A DNA stretch of 55,564 bases. It comes from PVC group bacterium. GTDB taxonomy: Bacteria; Verrucomicrobiota; Kiritimatiellia; CAIKKV01; CAITUY01. The notes beneath the pieces are model-generated. The model saw nothing but the letters and a program-made list of their open reading frames with translations. It searched no databases and was not told where the DNA came from. The stretch is from contig CAMBRF010000020.1 in assembly GCA_945870225.1 (NCBI GenBank), positions 1 to 55,564 on the forward strand, written 5' to 3'. This document shows, piece after piece, positions 8,882 through 17,321 of the stretch; the first letter of the stretch is position 1, and each line of letters starts with the position of its first letter. The position numbers and the translations under genes were made by a program.

Positions 8882-9252
8882 CGGTGGGTCAGGAAGACGA
8901 AGCCGCAGACAATCCCTTCGGTGCATACCTTGGCCGGGATGGGGGTCAAGTGAATACGGTTGTGGAAAAACCACACCAACGCCTCCGAGGCGGCATAGGC
9001 GGCGACCCAGATCACCCAGAAGCGGACAAGCTCACGTGGCGTTCCCGCAACCTGTTTCCGGTTGAACGTGTAGAGCTTGTTGCAGACAAAGCTGAACACC
9101 CCGCCCATCGGCCGGCTGATCAGGTTGGCGACCAGAGGATCATAGTTCATGCCGCGCGTCAGCCAGGCATAGATGCATAAATCGGTGATGGCACTTCCGA
9201 TGCCGACCGTGACAAAGCGGCGAAGCTGGATAAAGAATGGCATGTTCATCAT
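8857..9252 (-). CDS. GtrA family membrane protein
   Basis: Small integral membrane protein of 131 residues with four predicted helices, typical of the GtrA/PF04138 family (LRRFVTVGIGSAITDLCIYAWL; NLISRPMGGVFSFVCNKLYTFNR). Family members help move polyprenyl-linked sugars across the inner membrane for O-antigen or polymer decoration. The start could also be the in-frame ATG at 9243. No glycosyltransferase is adjacent, so the partner is unknown. Transcribed divergently from rlmB. Confidence 0.85.
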   Translation of the reverse strand: MMNMPFFIQLRRFVTVGIGSAITDLCIYAWLTRGMNYDPLVANLISRPMGGVFSFVCNKLYTFNRKQVAGTPRELVRFWVIWVAAYAASEALVWFFHNRIHLTPIPAKVCTEGIVCGFVFLTHRYWTFRAR

Positions 9253-9359
9253 GGGCCGCGGATTATAACGGACTCTCCGCCCGCGTCCAGTCTGCGATTC
9301 GCAGGGACCGCGTGTCTGGGCTCGACGGCACCATGGGGAATTCGCTATAGGGAACGCTT

Positions 9360-10127
9360 ATGAGCAATCAAGAAATCGTCTTTGGCCGCCAACCGGTGTC
9401 GGAAATGTTGCGTGCCGGTCGGCGTGAGGTGAGGGCGATCCTCATGGCCAATAATGTCCGTCAAACGGCGGCATCCGTCGTGCAGCTGGTCAAACTGGCG
9501 GAACGGAAGGAGTTACCCATCCGTCAGGTGTCGGGGTTCGATCTGGATCGGCTTTGCCACAGCGGGCACCACCAGGGAGTGGCCGCGGAAGTTTCGGAGT
9601 ATCCCTACGTTGAGACGGATGACCTTCTGGTTTTTCCTGAGGGCAGGCGCATGCCGCCTTTGCTGTTGCTGGTTGATCACGTTCAGGATCCTCAGAACCT
9701 GGGGTCCATCCTGCGTTCCTCCGATGCGGCGGGGGTCGATGGCGTGGTGATTCCCGTGCATCGGGCGGTGGATGTGACGGCGGCCGTCGTGCGGGCGTCA
9801 GCCGGTGCGGCGGAGCATGTGCGGGTGGCTCGCGTCACCAGCCTGCATCAGGCCATGTTGCGCATGAAGGAGGCGGGCATTTGGATGGTGGGCCTGGAAG
9901 GGACGTCGGAGGCTGTGCCCTATACCGCCGCGAATCTGGAGGGGCCGGTGGCCCTGGTTGTGGGCGGCGAGGATGAAGGGTTGAGTAAACTTGTCCGCGA
10001 GACCTGCGACGAGGTTATCCGCCTGCCCATGCGCGGGCGGGTGGGCTCGCTCAATGCCGCCGTGGCCGCCGCCATCGCGATGTACGAAGTGCGCCGGCGT
10101 CAGGAAGCGGCGCGGCATTCGGCTTGA
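9360..10127 (+). CDS. rlmB: 23S rRNA 2'-O-ribose methyltransferase, RlmB/TrmH family
   Basis: SPOUT-class SAM-dependent RNA methylase of 255 residues. An N-terminal L30e-like substrate-binding domain (about 1-80) starts with VFGRQPVSEMLRAG. The knotted catalytic domain has motif 1 (DPQNLGSILRSSDAAGVDGVV, near 110-130), motif 2 (VVGGEDEGLS, near 200) and motif 3 (RLPMRGRVGSLNAAVAAAIAMYE, near 222). This arrangement fits RlmB, which methylates the G2251 ribose of 23S rRNA; another TrmH-like target cannot be excluded. AGGGAA lies just upstream of the ATG. Confidence 0.9.
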   Translation: MSNQEIVFGRQPVSEMLRAGRREVRAILMANNVRQTAASVVQLVKLAERKELPIRQVSGFDLDRLCHSGHHQGVAAEVSEYPYVETDDLLVFPEGRRMPPLLLLVDHVQDPQNLGSILRSSDAAGVDGVVIPVHRAVDVTAAVVRASAGAAEHVRVARVTSLHQAMLRMKEAGIWMVGLEGTSEAVPYTAANLEGPVALVVGGEDEGLSKLVRETCDEVIRLPMRGRVGSLNAAVAAAIAMYEVRRRQEAARHSA

Positions 10128-10278
10128 AACCCGCGCCTGACGCAGGTAGCCTAATGGATGGTGTAATGCTGGGAGATTCAGGGCAGGGGACTCCGAAACT
10201 GCCTTATGCTGATGCGAGTGGGTTAGGGTGTTGCTTGTTCCGAATTCTGACTCCTGAATTTTGGATACATGGACCGTT

Positions 10279-11247
10279 ATGAGCGATATACGTTTACTAG
10301 CCATTGATCTTGACGGAACCTTGGTGGGTCCCACCGATCAATACTTCGTTTGCCTCGAGTTCAAGGATAAGCTCGATCAGTTTCTGTCGCGGACAGGAGC
10401 AAAATGGGCCATCTGCACGGGACGGTCGCGGAAGGGCTACCGGAATCATTTCAAATCCATGTTGAGGATGGGCATTCGGCCGGATTATGTGGTGACGCGG
10501 GACGCCTATATTTTCACGGTGTCGGAACGCGGATGGATGATCCCCAGCCTAAAATGGGATATGTTCATCTTGAAGAAAATGTTTCAACACAATGCCGACG
10601 TGAATGACACGCTGGGCGAGTGGCACGCTCTTTGCAAAAAATGGGATTTCGGGATCACCAAAACGGAATGGACCACGCGTCGGCTGATTCTGCACTTTGA
10701 CGCAGAAGATGCCGCCGCGCGCCTTTTCGCGATGCTTCAGTCCAAGGCGGAGGGTAAGCCCTATATCAGGGTGCGGCAGTTGCAGAATGTGGTTTGGGCG
10801 GAATCCAGGATGGTCAGCAAAGGGCTGGCCGTAGCGCGCCTGTCGCAAATGGTCGGTGTGCGGCCGGATCAGGTTTTAGCTGTCGGTGACGGTCGTAATG
10901 ATGTCAGCATGATGTCTCCTGATGTGGCCAGGCTGACGGGCTGTCCGCGGAATGCCAAACCCGAAGTGGCTGAACTCGTCTCGGAGAACAAAGGACATAT
11001 CGCCAAGTCCCGCAATCTCGCTGGAACAATCGAAGTGCTTGATGCCTATCTGACCGGGCGTGTCTGTAGTGAACTGCCCGCGCTGTGGACCCCCGCTGGC
11101 GTTCCTTCGGGTGATAATTCGGCCGACGGAGCGGAATCCATGCTCACGCGTTATGTCTTCGCCCTCCTTGCCGTCGGGGCGGTCCTGGCAATTATCGTTC
11201 TGGTCATTTTTGCCCATTTTGGGTTGTTTTCCATTCTCCGGCGTTAA
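10279..11247 (+). CDS. HAD superfamily phosphatase (Cof/IIB type) with C-terminal membrane helix
   Basis: Predicted sugar-phosphate-type phosphatase of 322 residues. HAD motif I is AIDLDGTLVG (nucleophile D14), motif II is CTGRSRK, and motif IV is VGDGRNDVSMM followed by CPRNAKPEV, as in Cof-type subclass IIB enzymes. A hydrophobic C-terminal segment (YVFALLAVGAVLAIIVLVIFAHFGLF) should anchor it in the membrane, which is unusual for this subclass. The ATG at 10279 gives the correct N-terminus just before motif I. Upstream is about 150 bp of noncoding sequence with an imperfect GAATTCTGACTCCTGAATTT palindrome near 10240. Confidence 0.85.
   Translation: MSDIRLLAIDLDGTLVGPTDQYFVCLEFKDKLDQFLSRTGAKWAICTGRSRKGYRNHFKSMLRMGIRPDYVVTRDAYIFTVSERGWMIPSLKWDMFILKKMFQHNADVNDTLGEWHALCKKWDFGITKTEWTTRRLILHFDAEDAAARLFAMLQSKAEGKPYIRVRQLQNVVWAESRMVSKGLAVARLSQMVGVRPDQVLAVGDGRNDVSMMSPDVARLTGCPRNAKPEVAELVSENKGHIAKSRNLAGTIEVLDAYLTGRVCSELPALWTPAGVPSGDNSADGAESMLTRYVFALLAVGAVLAIIVLVIFAHFGLFSILRR
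10621..10636 (+). promoter_or_regulatory. Sigma-54 consensus site inside the HAD gene
   Basis: TGGCACGCTCTTTGCA matches the sigma-54 -24/-12 consensus TGGCACG-N4-TTGCA with no mismatch. It encodes WHALC in the HAD gene, so the match may be chance. It points toward the hydrolase pair, about 640 bp downstream. Confidence 0.35.
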
Positions 11248-11275
11248 GGTAACGCCATTTCATGAAACGTGCCCT

Positions 11276-13480
11276 ATGAAGAAACTGTCAATTCATCTCG
11301 CCGCAAAGTCGTCACCCTTATCGTCCAAGGCCCTGGAATTGCTGGAGCGCTACCTTCTGCAAAAGCGTGATCTCCGTATCAGAAAGGTCAGCACCAGGGC
11401 GGATCTGACCTTGGACGTCCGGCCGGGTGTCGGCAAGGAGGGGTTCAGCATCCAGGAGTCCGGCGGCGGGGTCCGCCTGATCGGCAACGATGAGCGCGGG
11501 TTGATCTATGCGGTTGGCAAGTATCTGCGCGATCCGCAATGGCGAGGGACTTCAGTTCCTGAAAAACCTTTTCGCACCATCTATTTTGCCTCGCATTTTC
11601 ACAATGTTTATCACGATGCACCGGTCGAATTCATCGAGCGTTATGTCGAGGAACTTGCGCTCTGGGGCTGCAATGTCTTGTCCGTGTGGTTCGATATGCA
11701 TCATTACACCGGCATGGATGACCCGGCCGCCAAAGCCATGGTCGCCCGGCTGCGGGCGATCCTGCTGACGGCTCAGAACGTTGGAATATCCCCCATGATC
11801 GGCGGAACGGCCAACGAGGCCTTTGCCAGCAGTCCAAAGGAACTGCGCTCCGATTTTAGTTTCGGGAACAACGGATATAAAAGCGATATCGGCGCTTATG
11901 GCGTTGAGATCTGCCCGAATAAGCCCGGTGGTCTGGACCTGATTCTTGAGTATCGCCGCCAGATGCTTGAAGCGTTCCGGGGCATCCAGGTCGGATTTTT
12001 CTCCCTTTGGCCCTATGATCAGGGTGGGTGCACGTGCGCGGACTGTGCCCCGTGGGGAAGTAACGGGTATCTCCGCGCGTCCGAAGCGGTCGCCAAATTG
12101 GCCAAGCAGTATTTCCCTGCGACGAAGATCACGCTGTCCACCTGGTATTTCGATAAAAACATATCTGGCGAATGGGAGGGGATAGACAAACGCTTCGCCC
12201 GGAATAAGCCGGACTGGGTGGATTACATCATGGCGGATAACTTCGGGTCATTTCCTGAGTATCCGCTCAAGCACGGTATTCCAGGCGGACTGCCAGCCGT
12301 CGGTTTCCCTGAAATCAGCATGCAGTTGATGTGGCCATGGGGCGGGTGGGGAGCCAATCCGCGACTGAACCACTGGCAGAATTACTGGGACAGAGTCCGC
12401 CATCTGCTGGCCGGCGGGATGGCGTATTCCGAGGGGATCTATGAAGACATCAACAAGGTGATCCACCTGCAGCACTGCTGGGAGGGTGACCGCACATCCC
12501 GCGACATCGCACGGGAGTATGCGTCCTACGAGTTTGCCCCCGATTGCGCGAATGAAGCGGTGCGCCTCATGGAGGATCTTGAATCCTCACAGGACCATTC
12601 GATCAGTCAGGATGCGGTGATCAGCGTGCTGCAGAACGGCGGTTGGGAAGTGTGCCGGAACAGTCTGCCGGTCATCTATAATCAGCATAACGTGAAGAAC
12701 CCGCAGGTTGCCATGCAAATGGCCCGGAAGATTGATGAACGCTTGACGCCGGGATTGCGCACGGCCTGGCGCTGGCGGATCCTCTGGCTGCGGGCCGCGC
12801 TCGACGAGGAACTGTTCAAGTCCAAAGGGCGCCCGACGGCCAGGAGTGATGCCTATTTTGCCGAACTGAGGCGGATTTACCATGCTGATAAGGCTGAATG
12901 GGTTGTTTCCGCGCCCGGTACCCGGGATCTCAATCGGCTTTTCAAAGACTGGAAGGCACCGGCGAGGCTGCCCAACGTTGATCGTGGACCACAGTATTCC
13001 CCCTTCCTTGAAACCTGGAAGCTCTCCAAGCTGATGCCGAAGACCGTGGCGGGGGCCCCGGCCGTAGCCCTGACCGATCCGCTGGAGTGGAAGCCGCTAT
13101 CGGTCCTCAAGGGGGCGCCGGGCTTCGTTAATGTGCATATGTTTTTCCCGCAAGAGGACGGCATAGCCTATCTGGCGACCCGGGTCCGGGTTAAGAAAGC
13201 GGGCGTGTGGAACCTGCATGTGGGCCACGATGGCGGGATCAGGGCCTTTGTGGACGGGCGTGACGTTCTGACCGTGCCGGAACGGATCAATCCCGCACCG
13301 GTATTCAGGTCCAAGGCGAAAGTCAGGCTTGAAAAGGGTGACCATGACCTTGTTATTGCGCTCGACACTGACGGCGGGAATGGCTGGGGATTTTGTTGCT
13401 TTTTTGAGTCGCTGGCAAAAACGGGGCGGCCGGAATTTCCCGTTCCCGTACCACAGGCAGGAAAAATTGCCAGACGCTAA
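11276..13480 (+). CDS. Glycoside-hydrolase-like protein, first tandem copy
   Basis: Protein of 734 residues without a signal peptide, so probably cytoplasmic. An N-terminal alpha/beta domain (about 1-95), with GLIYAVGKYLRDPQW near its end, resembles the zincin-like domain that precedes GH20 and GH67 barrels. A TIM-barrel-like region follows (FASHFHNVYHDAP; VEELALWGCNVLSVWFDMHHY; WPYDQGGCTCADCAPWG; DNFGSFPEYP). The last ~130 residues (WNLHVGHDGGIRAFVDGRDV) look like a PA14- or galactose-binding-type beta domain. The CTCADC segment recalls DUF4838/GH67-like proteins. Sugar substrate unknown. ATG 11276 aligns with the N-terminus of the second copy; the open frame extends further upstream inside the HAD gene. 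Confidence 0.65.
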   Translation: MKKLSIHLAAKSSPLSSKALELLERYLLQKRDLRIRKVSTRADLTLDVRPGVGKEGFSIQESGGGVRLIGNDERGLIYAVGKYLRDPQWRGTSVPEKPFRTIYFASHFHNVYHDAPVEFIERYVEELALWGCNVLSVWFDMHHYTGMDDPAAKAMVARLRAILLTAQNVGISPMIGGTANEAFASSPKELRSDFSFGNNGYKSDIGAYGVEICPNKPGGLDLILEYRRQMLEAFRGIQVGFFSLWPYDQGGCTCADCAPWGSNGYLRASEAVAKLAKQYFPATKITLSTWYFDKNISGEWEGIDKRFARNKPDWVDYIMADNFGSFPEYPLKHGIPGGLPAVGFPEISMQLMWPWGGWGANPRLNHWQNYWDRVRHLLAGGMAYSEGIYEDINKVIHLQHCWEGDRTSRDIAREYASYEFAPDCANEAVRLMEDLESSQDHSISQDAVISVLQNGGWEVCRNSLPVIYNQHNVKNPQVAMQMARKIDERLTPGLRTAWRWRILWLRAALDEELFKSKGRPTARSDAYFAELRRIYHADKAEWVVSAPGTRDLNRLFKDWKAPARLPNVDRGPQYSPFLETWKLSKLMPKTVAGAPAVALTDPLEWKPLSVLKGAPGFVNVHMFFPQEDGIAYLATRVRVKKAGVWNLHVGHDGGIRAFVDGRDVLTVPERINPAPVFRSKAKVRLEKGDHDLVIALDTDGGNGWGFCCFFESLAKTGRPEFPVPVPQAGKIARR

Positions 13481-13493
13481 TCACCCAATTTGA

Positions 13494-15695
13494 ATGACTA
13501 TGAAAACACTATCAGTTCATCTTGCCGCCAAGACTTCACCCGTAACCGCCAAAGCGCTGGAATTGCTCGGGCGCTACCTGCTGCAAAAGCGTGACATCCG
13601 TGTCAGAAAGGTCAGCACCAAGGCGGATCTGGTCCTGGACATCCGGTCCGGGATCGGAGTGGATGGTTTTTGCATCGAGGAGAGCGGGGGTGTTGTCCGC
13701 TTGCTCGGCAATGAAGAGCGGGGCTTGATTTACGCGGTGGGCAAGTATTTGCGCGATCCGCAATGGCGCGGGACCTCGGTGCCGGAGAAACCGGTCCGGG
13801 GGATATTCTTTGCCACCCATTTCCACAACGTCTACAACGACGGGCCCGTGGAGTTCATTCAACGTTATGTTGAGGAATTGGCACTGTGGGGCTGTAATAC
13901 CCTGTGTGTCTGGTTCGACATGCATCACTATACCGGTATCGATGACCCGGCCGCGAAGGCCATGATTGCGCGGCTGCGCGCCATGTTCCAGACCGCCGTT
14001 CGCTGCGGCATCGCGCCCATGTTAACGTCATTATCCAATGAGGCCTTTGCCAGCAGCCCCAAGGAGTTGCGTGCCGATTTCAGTTTCGGCAGCAACGGGT
14101 ACCGGAGCGATATAGGTGCCTATGGGGTTGAAATCTGTCCGAACAAGCCGGGTGGATTGGAGAAGATACTGGAATACCGTGGCCAGGTTCTGGCGGCCTT
14201 CCATGATCTTGATATCGGCATGGTTTCCATGGGGCCCTACGATCAGGGTGGCTGTACCTGCGCAAGTTGCGCCCCGTGGGGTGCCAACGGTTATCTCAAA
14301 ACGGCCGAAGCGGTATCCCGGCAGGTGCGCGAGTTCTTTCCGAAGGCGAAATTCGTGCTGAACACCTGGTATTTGGACAAGCATATCGATGGCGAGTGGG
14401 CGGGACTCGACCGGGCTTTCGCCAAGCGACCGGACTGGGTCGATTATCTCATGGCGGATAATGCGGGGGCGTTTCCCGAATACCCCTTGCAACACGGTAT
14501 GCCTGGTAAATTGCCGGCGCTGAACTTTCCGGAGATCAGCATGATGCCCATGTGGCCGTGGGGTGGGTGGGGTGCCAATCCGCGACTGAATCACTGGCAG
14601 AATTACTGGGATGGAGTCCGCCATTTGCTGGCCGGCGGGATGGCCTATTCCGAGGGGATCTATGAAGACATCAACAAGGCGATCCACCTGCAGCACTGCT
14701 GGGACAGCGACCGGACGTCCCGCGAAATTGCCCGCGAATATGCCGCCTACGAGTTTAATCCAGCCTGTGCCGATAACGCGGTACGACTCATGGAGGATCT
14801 TGAAGTCTCCCTGGACCATTCGATCAGTCAGGATGCGGTGATCAGCGTGCTGCAGAACGGCGGTTGGAAAGCATGCCGGAACAGTCTGCCGGTTATCTAT
14901 AATCAGCCCAACGTGAAGAACCCGGCGGTTGCCATGGCCATGGCAAAGAAAATTAATGAGCAGATGACGCCGGGATTGCGTGCGGCCTGGCGCTGGCGGG
15001 TACTCTGGCTGCGGGCTGCGCTCGACGAGGAGTTGTTCACGTCAAAAGGGCGACCGACGGCCAGGAGTGATGCCTATTTTGCCGAACTGAGGCGGATCTA
15101 CCATGCCGACAAAGCCGAATGGATTGTCTCCGCACCCGGCACCCAGGATCTTAATCGTCTTTTCAAAGACTGGAAGGCGCCGGCGAGGCTGCCCAACGTT
15201 GATCGTGGACCGCAGTATTCCCCGTTCCTCGAAACCTGGATGCTCTCCAAACTGATGCCGAAGACCGTGGCCGGTGCGCCTGCGGTGAGTTTGGCCGATC
15301 CGCTGGAGTGGAAGCCGCTATCGGTTCTCAACGGGGCGCCGGGCTTCGTTAATGTGCATATGTTCTTCCCGAGCGACGACGGCATAGCCTATTTGGCGGC
15401 CCGGGTTCGGGTGAAGAAGGCGGGTGTGTGGAACCTGCATGTTGGCCACGATGGCGGGATCAGGGCCTTTGTGGACGGGCGTGACGTTCTGACCGTGCCG
15501 GAACGGATGAATCCCGCGCCGGTATTCAGGTCCAAGGCGAAAGTCAAACTCGAGAAGGGCGACCACGAGATTGTCATCGCGTTGGACACCGACGGCGGGA
15601 AGGGCTGGGGGTTCTGTTGCTTTTTCGAGTCGCTGGCCAAGACCGGCAAGCACATCTTTCCGCAACTGGTGCCGATAAGAAAGCCAAGACGTTGA
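13494..15695 (+). CDS. Glycoside-hydrolase-like protein, second tandem copy
   Basis: Protein of 733 residues, aligned end to end with the preceding gene and similar throughout (GLIYAVGKYLRDPQWRGTSV and ARSDAYFAELRRIYHADKAE are shared unchanged). It has the same three-part layout: GH20/GH67-like N-terminal domain, TIM-barrel-like core and C-terminal beta domain, with no signal peptide. The ATG at 13500 is an alternative start and aligns exactly with the first copy. Only 13 bases separate the two genes, so they should be co-transcribed. Differences cluster in the barrel (for example GGTANEAF versus TSLSNEAF), which may alter substrate preference. Confidence 0.65.
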   Translation: MTMKTLSVHLAAKTSPVTAKALELLGRYLLQKRDIRVRKVSTKADLVLDIRSGIGVDGFCIEESGGVVRLLGNEERGLIYAVGKYLRDPQWRGTSVPEKPVRGIFFATHFHNVYNDGPVEFIQRYVEELALWGCNTLCVWFDMHHYTGIDDPAAKAMIARLRAMFQTAVRCGIAPMLTSLSNEAFASSPKELRADFSFGSNGYRSDIGAYGVEICPNKPGGLEKILEYRGQVLAAFHDLDIGMVSMGPYDQGGCTCASCAPWGANGYLKTAEAVSRQVREFFPKAKFVLNTWYLDKHIDGEWAGLDRAFAKRPDWVDYLMADNAGAFPEYPLQHGMPGKLPALNFPEISMMPMWPWGGWGANPRLNHWQNYWDGVRHLLAGGMAYSEGIYEDINKAIHLQHCWDSDRTSREIAREYAAYEFNPACADNAVRLMEDLEVSLDHSISQDAVISVLQNGGWKACRNSLPVIYNQPNVKNPAVAMAMAKKINEQMTPGLRAAWRWRVLWLRAALDEELFTSKGRPTARSDAYFAELRRIYHADKAEWIVSAPGTQDLNRLFKDWKAPARLPNVDRGPQYSPFLETWMLSKLMPKTVAGAPAVSLADPLEWKPLSVLNGAPGFVNVHMFFPSDDGIAYLAARVRVKKAGVWNLHVGHDGGIRAFVDGRDVLTVPERMNPAPVFRSKAKVKLEKGDHEIVIALDTDGGKGWGFCCFFESLAKTGKHIFPQLVPIRKPRR

Positions 15696-15735
15696 CCTGT
15701 CTGTTGGACGTTGCAGGGTTCCTTTGCATTATTCT

Positions 15736-15773
15736 ATTGCAATAAAATGACGTTAATGTCATTTTATTGCAAT
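15736..15773. promoter_or_regulatory. Perfect palindrome, likely AbiEi operator
   Basis: A 16-bp arm (15736-15751, ATTGCAATAAAATGAC) and its exact reverse complement (15758-15773) flank the 6-bp spacer GTTAAT. The right arm ends inside the antitoxin start codon (15772). AbiEi antitoxins are known to autorepress by binding inverted repeats before their operon, so this is probably the operator. No Shine-Dalgarno sequence other than palindrome bases precedes the start, suggesting occlusion of initiation or a leaderless transcript. Confidence 0.7.
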
Positions 15774-16407
15774 GAAATGGAATGAGTTGCTGTCTTGCGT
15801 TAAGGAAGACTCTGTCTTTTCCTCCTCGGTTTTGTTGACAGGACAGGCTTCGCCGGCTGGTATTCGACGACAACTTGACCGTTGGGTGAAGGCTGGCAAG
15901 TTGGATACGTTGCGGCGTGGCGTCTATCGCGTCAAGGCTCCATACGGGCAGGGGCAACATCCATTTGCTATTGCCATGCACTTGCGGAAGGCTTCATACG
16001 TGAGTCTCCAGTCGGCACTGGCCTATTATGGAATGATCCCTGAACACACTCCCGTCACCACGAGCGTCACCACCTCAAGGCCTGAGCATCTTGACACACC
16101 TGCCGGCCGATTCGACTTCCGTCATCTTAAGAAAGATCTCTTCTTTGGCTACGTCGAACGGGCGCTTACGCCGGGGCAGCGGGCGCTGATCGCTGTTCCG
16201 GAGAAGGCTCTTCTGGACCTGCTTTACCTGACACCGGGGAGCGATTCGATTCATTATCTCGAAGAGCTTCGGTTGGAACCGGCGTCGACATTCGACCATG
16301 AACGGTTCAAAGAATTGGCGGTACGTATGAACTCCGCCAAAGTGCTGCGCGCCGTGGCGCGACTGGGGAATCTTTGGCACCACGAGAAGGAGGACCAACG
16401 TCTATGA
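15772..16407 (+). CDS. AbiEi-type antitoxin and transcriptional regulator
   Basis: Antitoxin of a type IV toxin-antitoxin system, 211 residues. The N-terminal winged helix (about 1-60: GIRRQLDRWVKAGKLDTLRRGVYRV) matches the AbiEi_4 DNA-binding domain. The C-terminal domain (SYVSLQSALAYYGMIPE; VPEKALLDLLYL) matches the AbiEi antitoxin domain. Members repress their own operon and counter the AbiEii nucleotidyltransferase without a stable protein complex. It starts at the palindrome edge and overlaps the toxin start by four bases (ATGA). Such pairs can abort phage infection and stabilise DNA, and this one has probably been acquired horizontally. Confidence 0.88.
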   Translation: MKWNELLSCVKEDSVFSSSVLLTGQASPAGIRRQLDRWVKAGKLDTLRRGVYRVKAPYGQGQHPFAIAMHLRKASYVSLQSALAYYGMIPEHTPVTTSVTTSRPEHLDTPAGRFDFRHLKKDLFFGYVERALTPGQRALIAVPEKALLDLLYLTPGSDSIHYLEELRLEPASTFDHERFKELAVRMNSAKVLRAVARLGNLWHHEKEDQRL

Positions 16408-17222
16408 AGGATCTTCTGCTAAACCTTGTCAATGAGGCTCCCAATGATTTCCTCAAGCGAAGCCTGGCTCGGGAATACCTTCAAGCCAGAATCCTTCTGG
16501 CTTTGCAGGATCACGGTGCTTTTGTTGACTGGGCTTTTCTTGGCGGCACGGCGCTCCGATTTCTGTTTCAACTTCCGCGTTATTCCGAGGATTTGGATTT
16601 CTCATTGGCGAGACCCGAGGCGAACGCCCAGTTCGTCAAGCGGATGCGCGGAGTAAAGTCCGCCCTGGAATCGGAGGCTTATACGGTGGACATTCGCGTA
16701 CGGGAACAGCGAACCGTGGCCAGTGCATTCGTTAAGTTCCCGGGTCTTCTTCACGATATCGGGGTGTCCCCGCATGCCGACGAGAGTTTGGCCGTCAAAG
16801 TGGAGATCGATACCAATCCTCCGCAGGGAGCAGACGTGGAGACACGCATCATCCGCAGGTTCGCGATGCTGAATCTGTTGCATCACGATAAGGCCTCGCT
16901 CCTTGCGGGAAAGCTGCACGCGATTCTGGCCCGAAAGTACACGAAGGGGCGCGATTTATTCGATCTCGCATGGTATTTAGCCGACCCTACCTGGCCGGCA
17001 CCCAACCTGACGTTGCTCAACAACGCGCTCAGTCAAACCGCTTGGACAGGGGGACCGCTTCTGCCCGGAACATGGCGCGCTGTTGTCGCCACCCGTCTGG
17101 AGAAGGTTGACTGGAAACAGGCCGTCGCCGATGTGTCACCATTCCTGGAGCGTCCCCAAGACGTCGCCTTGGTCTCATCCGAAACGTTGTTGGGGTTGGT
17201 TCGACCGACCAGCAGGGGTTGA
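16404..17222 (+). CDS. AbiEii-type nucleotidyltransferase toxin
   Basis: Toxin of the type IV AbiE system, 272 residues. The nucleotidyltransferase motif GGTALRFLFQLPRYSEDLDF (about 46-65) holds the GG-T and D-x-D catalytic pattern of the DNA polymerase beta fold. The conserved downstream helix KLHAILARKYTKGRDLFDLAW is characteristic of AbiEii/PF08843. Family members transfer nucleotides to RNA, including tRNA in characterised homologs, and stop growth. The start overlaps the antitoxin stop, implying translational coupling. An upstream in-frame ATG at 16374 is less likely. Confidence 0.9.
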   Translation: MKDLLLNLVNEAPNDFLKRSLAREYLQARILLALQDHGAFVDWAFLGGTALRFLFQLPRYSEDLDFSLARPEANAQFVKRMRGVKSALESEAYTVDIRVREQRTVASAFVKFPGLLHDIGVSPHADESLAVKVEIDTNPPQGADVETRIIRRFAMLNLLHHDKASLLAGKLHAILARKYTKGRDLFDLAWYLADPTWPAPNLTLLNNALSQTAWTGGPLLPGTWRAVVATRLEKVDWKQAVADVSPFLERPQDVALVSSETLLGLVRPTSRG

Positions 17223-17251
17223 AGCATGACAAACCCGCGTAGACAACCGGA

Positions 17252-17284
17252 AGAGCGGTTCACCCGATATAGGAGAACCGCTCT
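17252..17284. terminator. Stem-loop between convergent AbiEii and lpd genes
   Basis: AGAGCGGTTC (17252-17261) pairs perfectly with GAACCGCTCT (17275-17284) around a 13-nt loop. It lies between two convergent genes and may terminate both. No T tract follows on either strand, so a Rho-independent role is uncertain. Confidence 0.45.
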
Positions 17285-17321
17285 GCAGAATACCAACCAC
17301 GACGACAAACGGTTTTGATCT

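Noticed and set aside
10240..10263. GAATTCTGACTCCTGAATTT as a second REP element
   Set aside because: The symmetry is short and imperfect and no second copy occurs in the window; it is only mentioned under the HAD gene.
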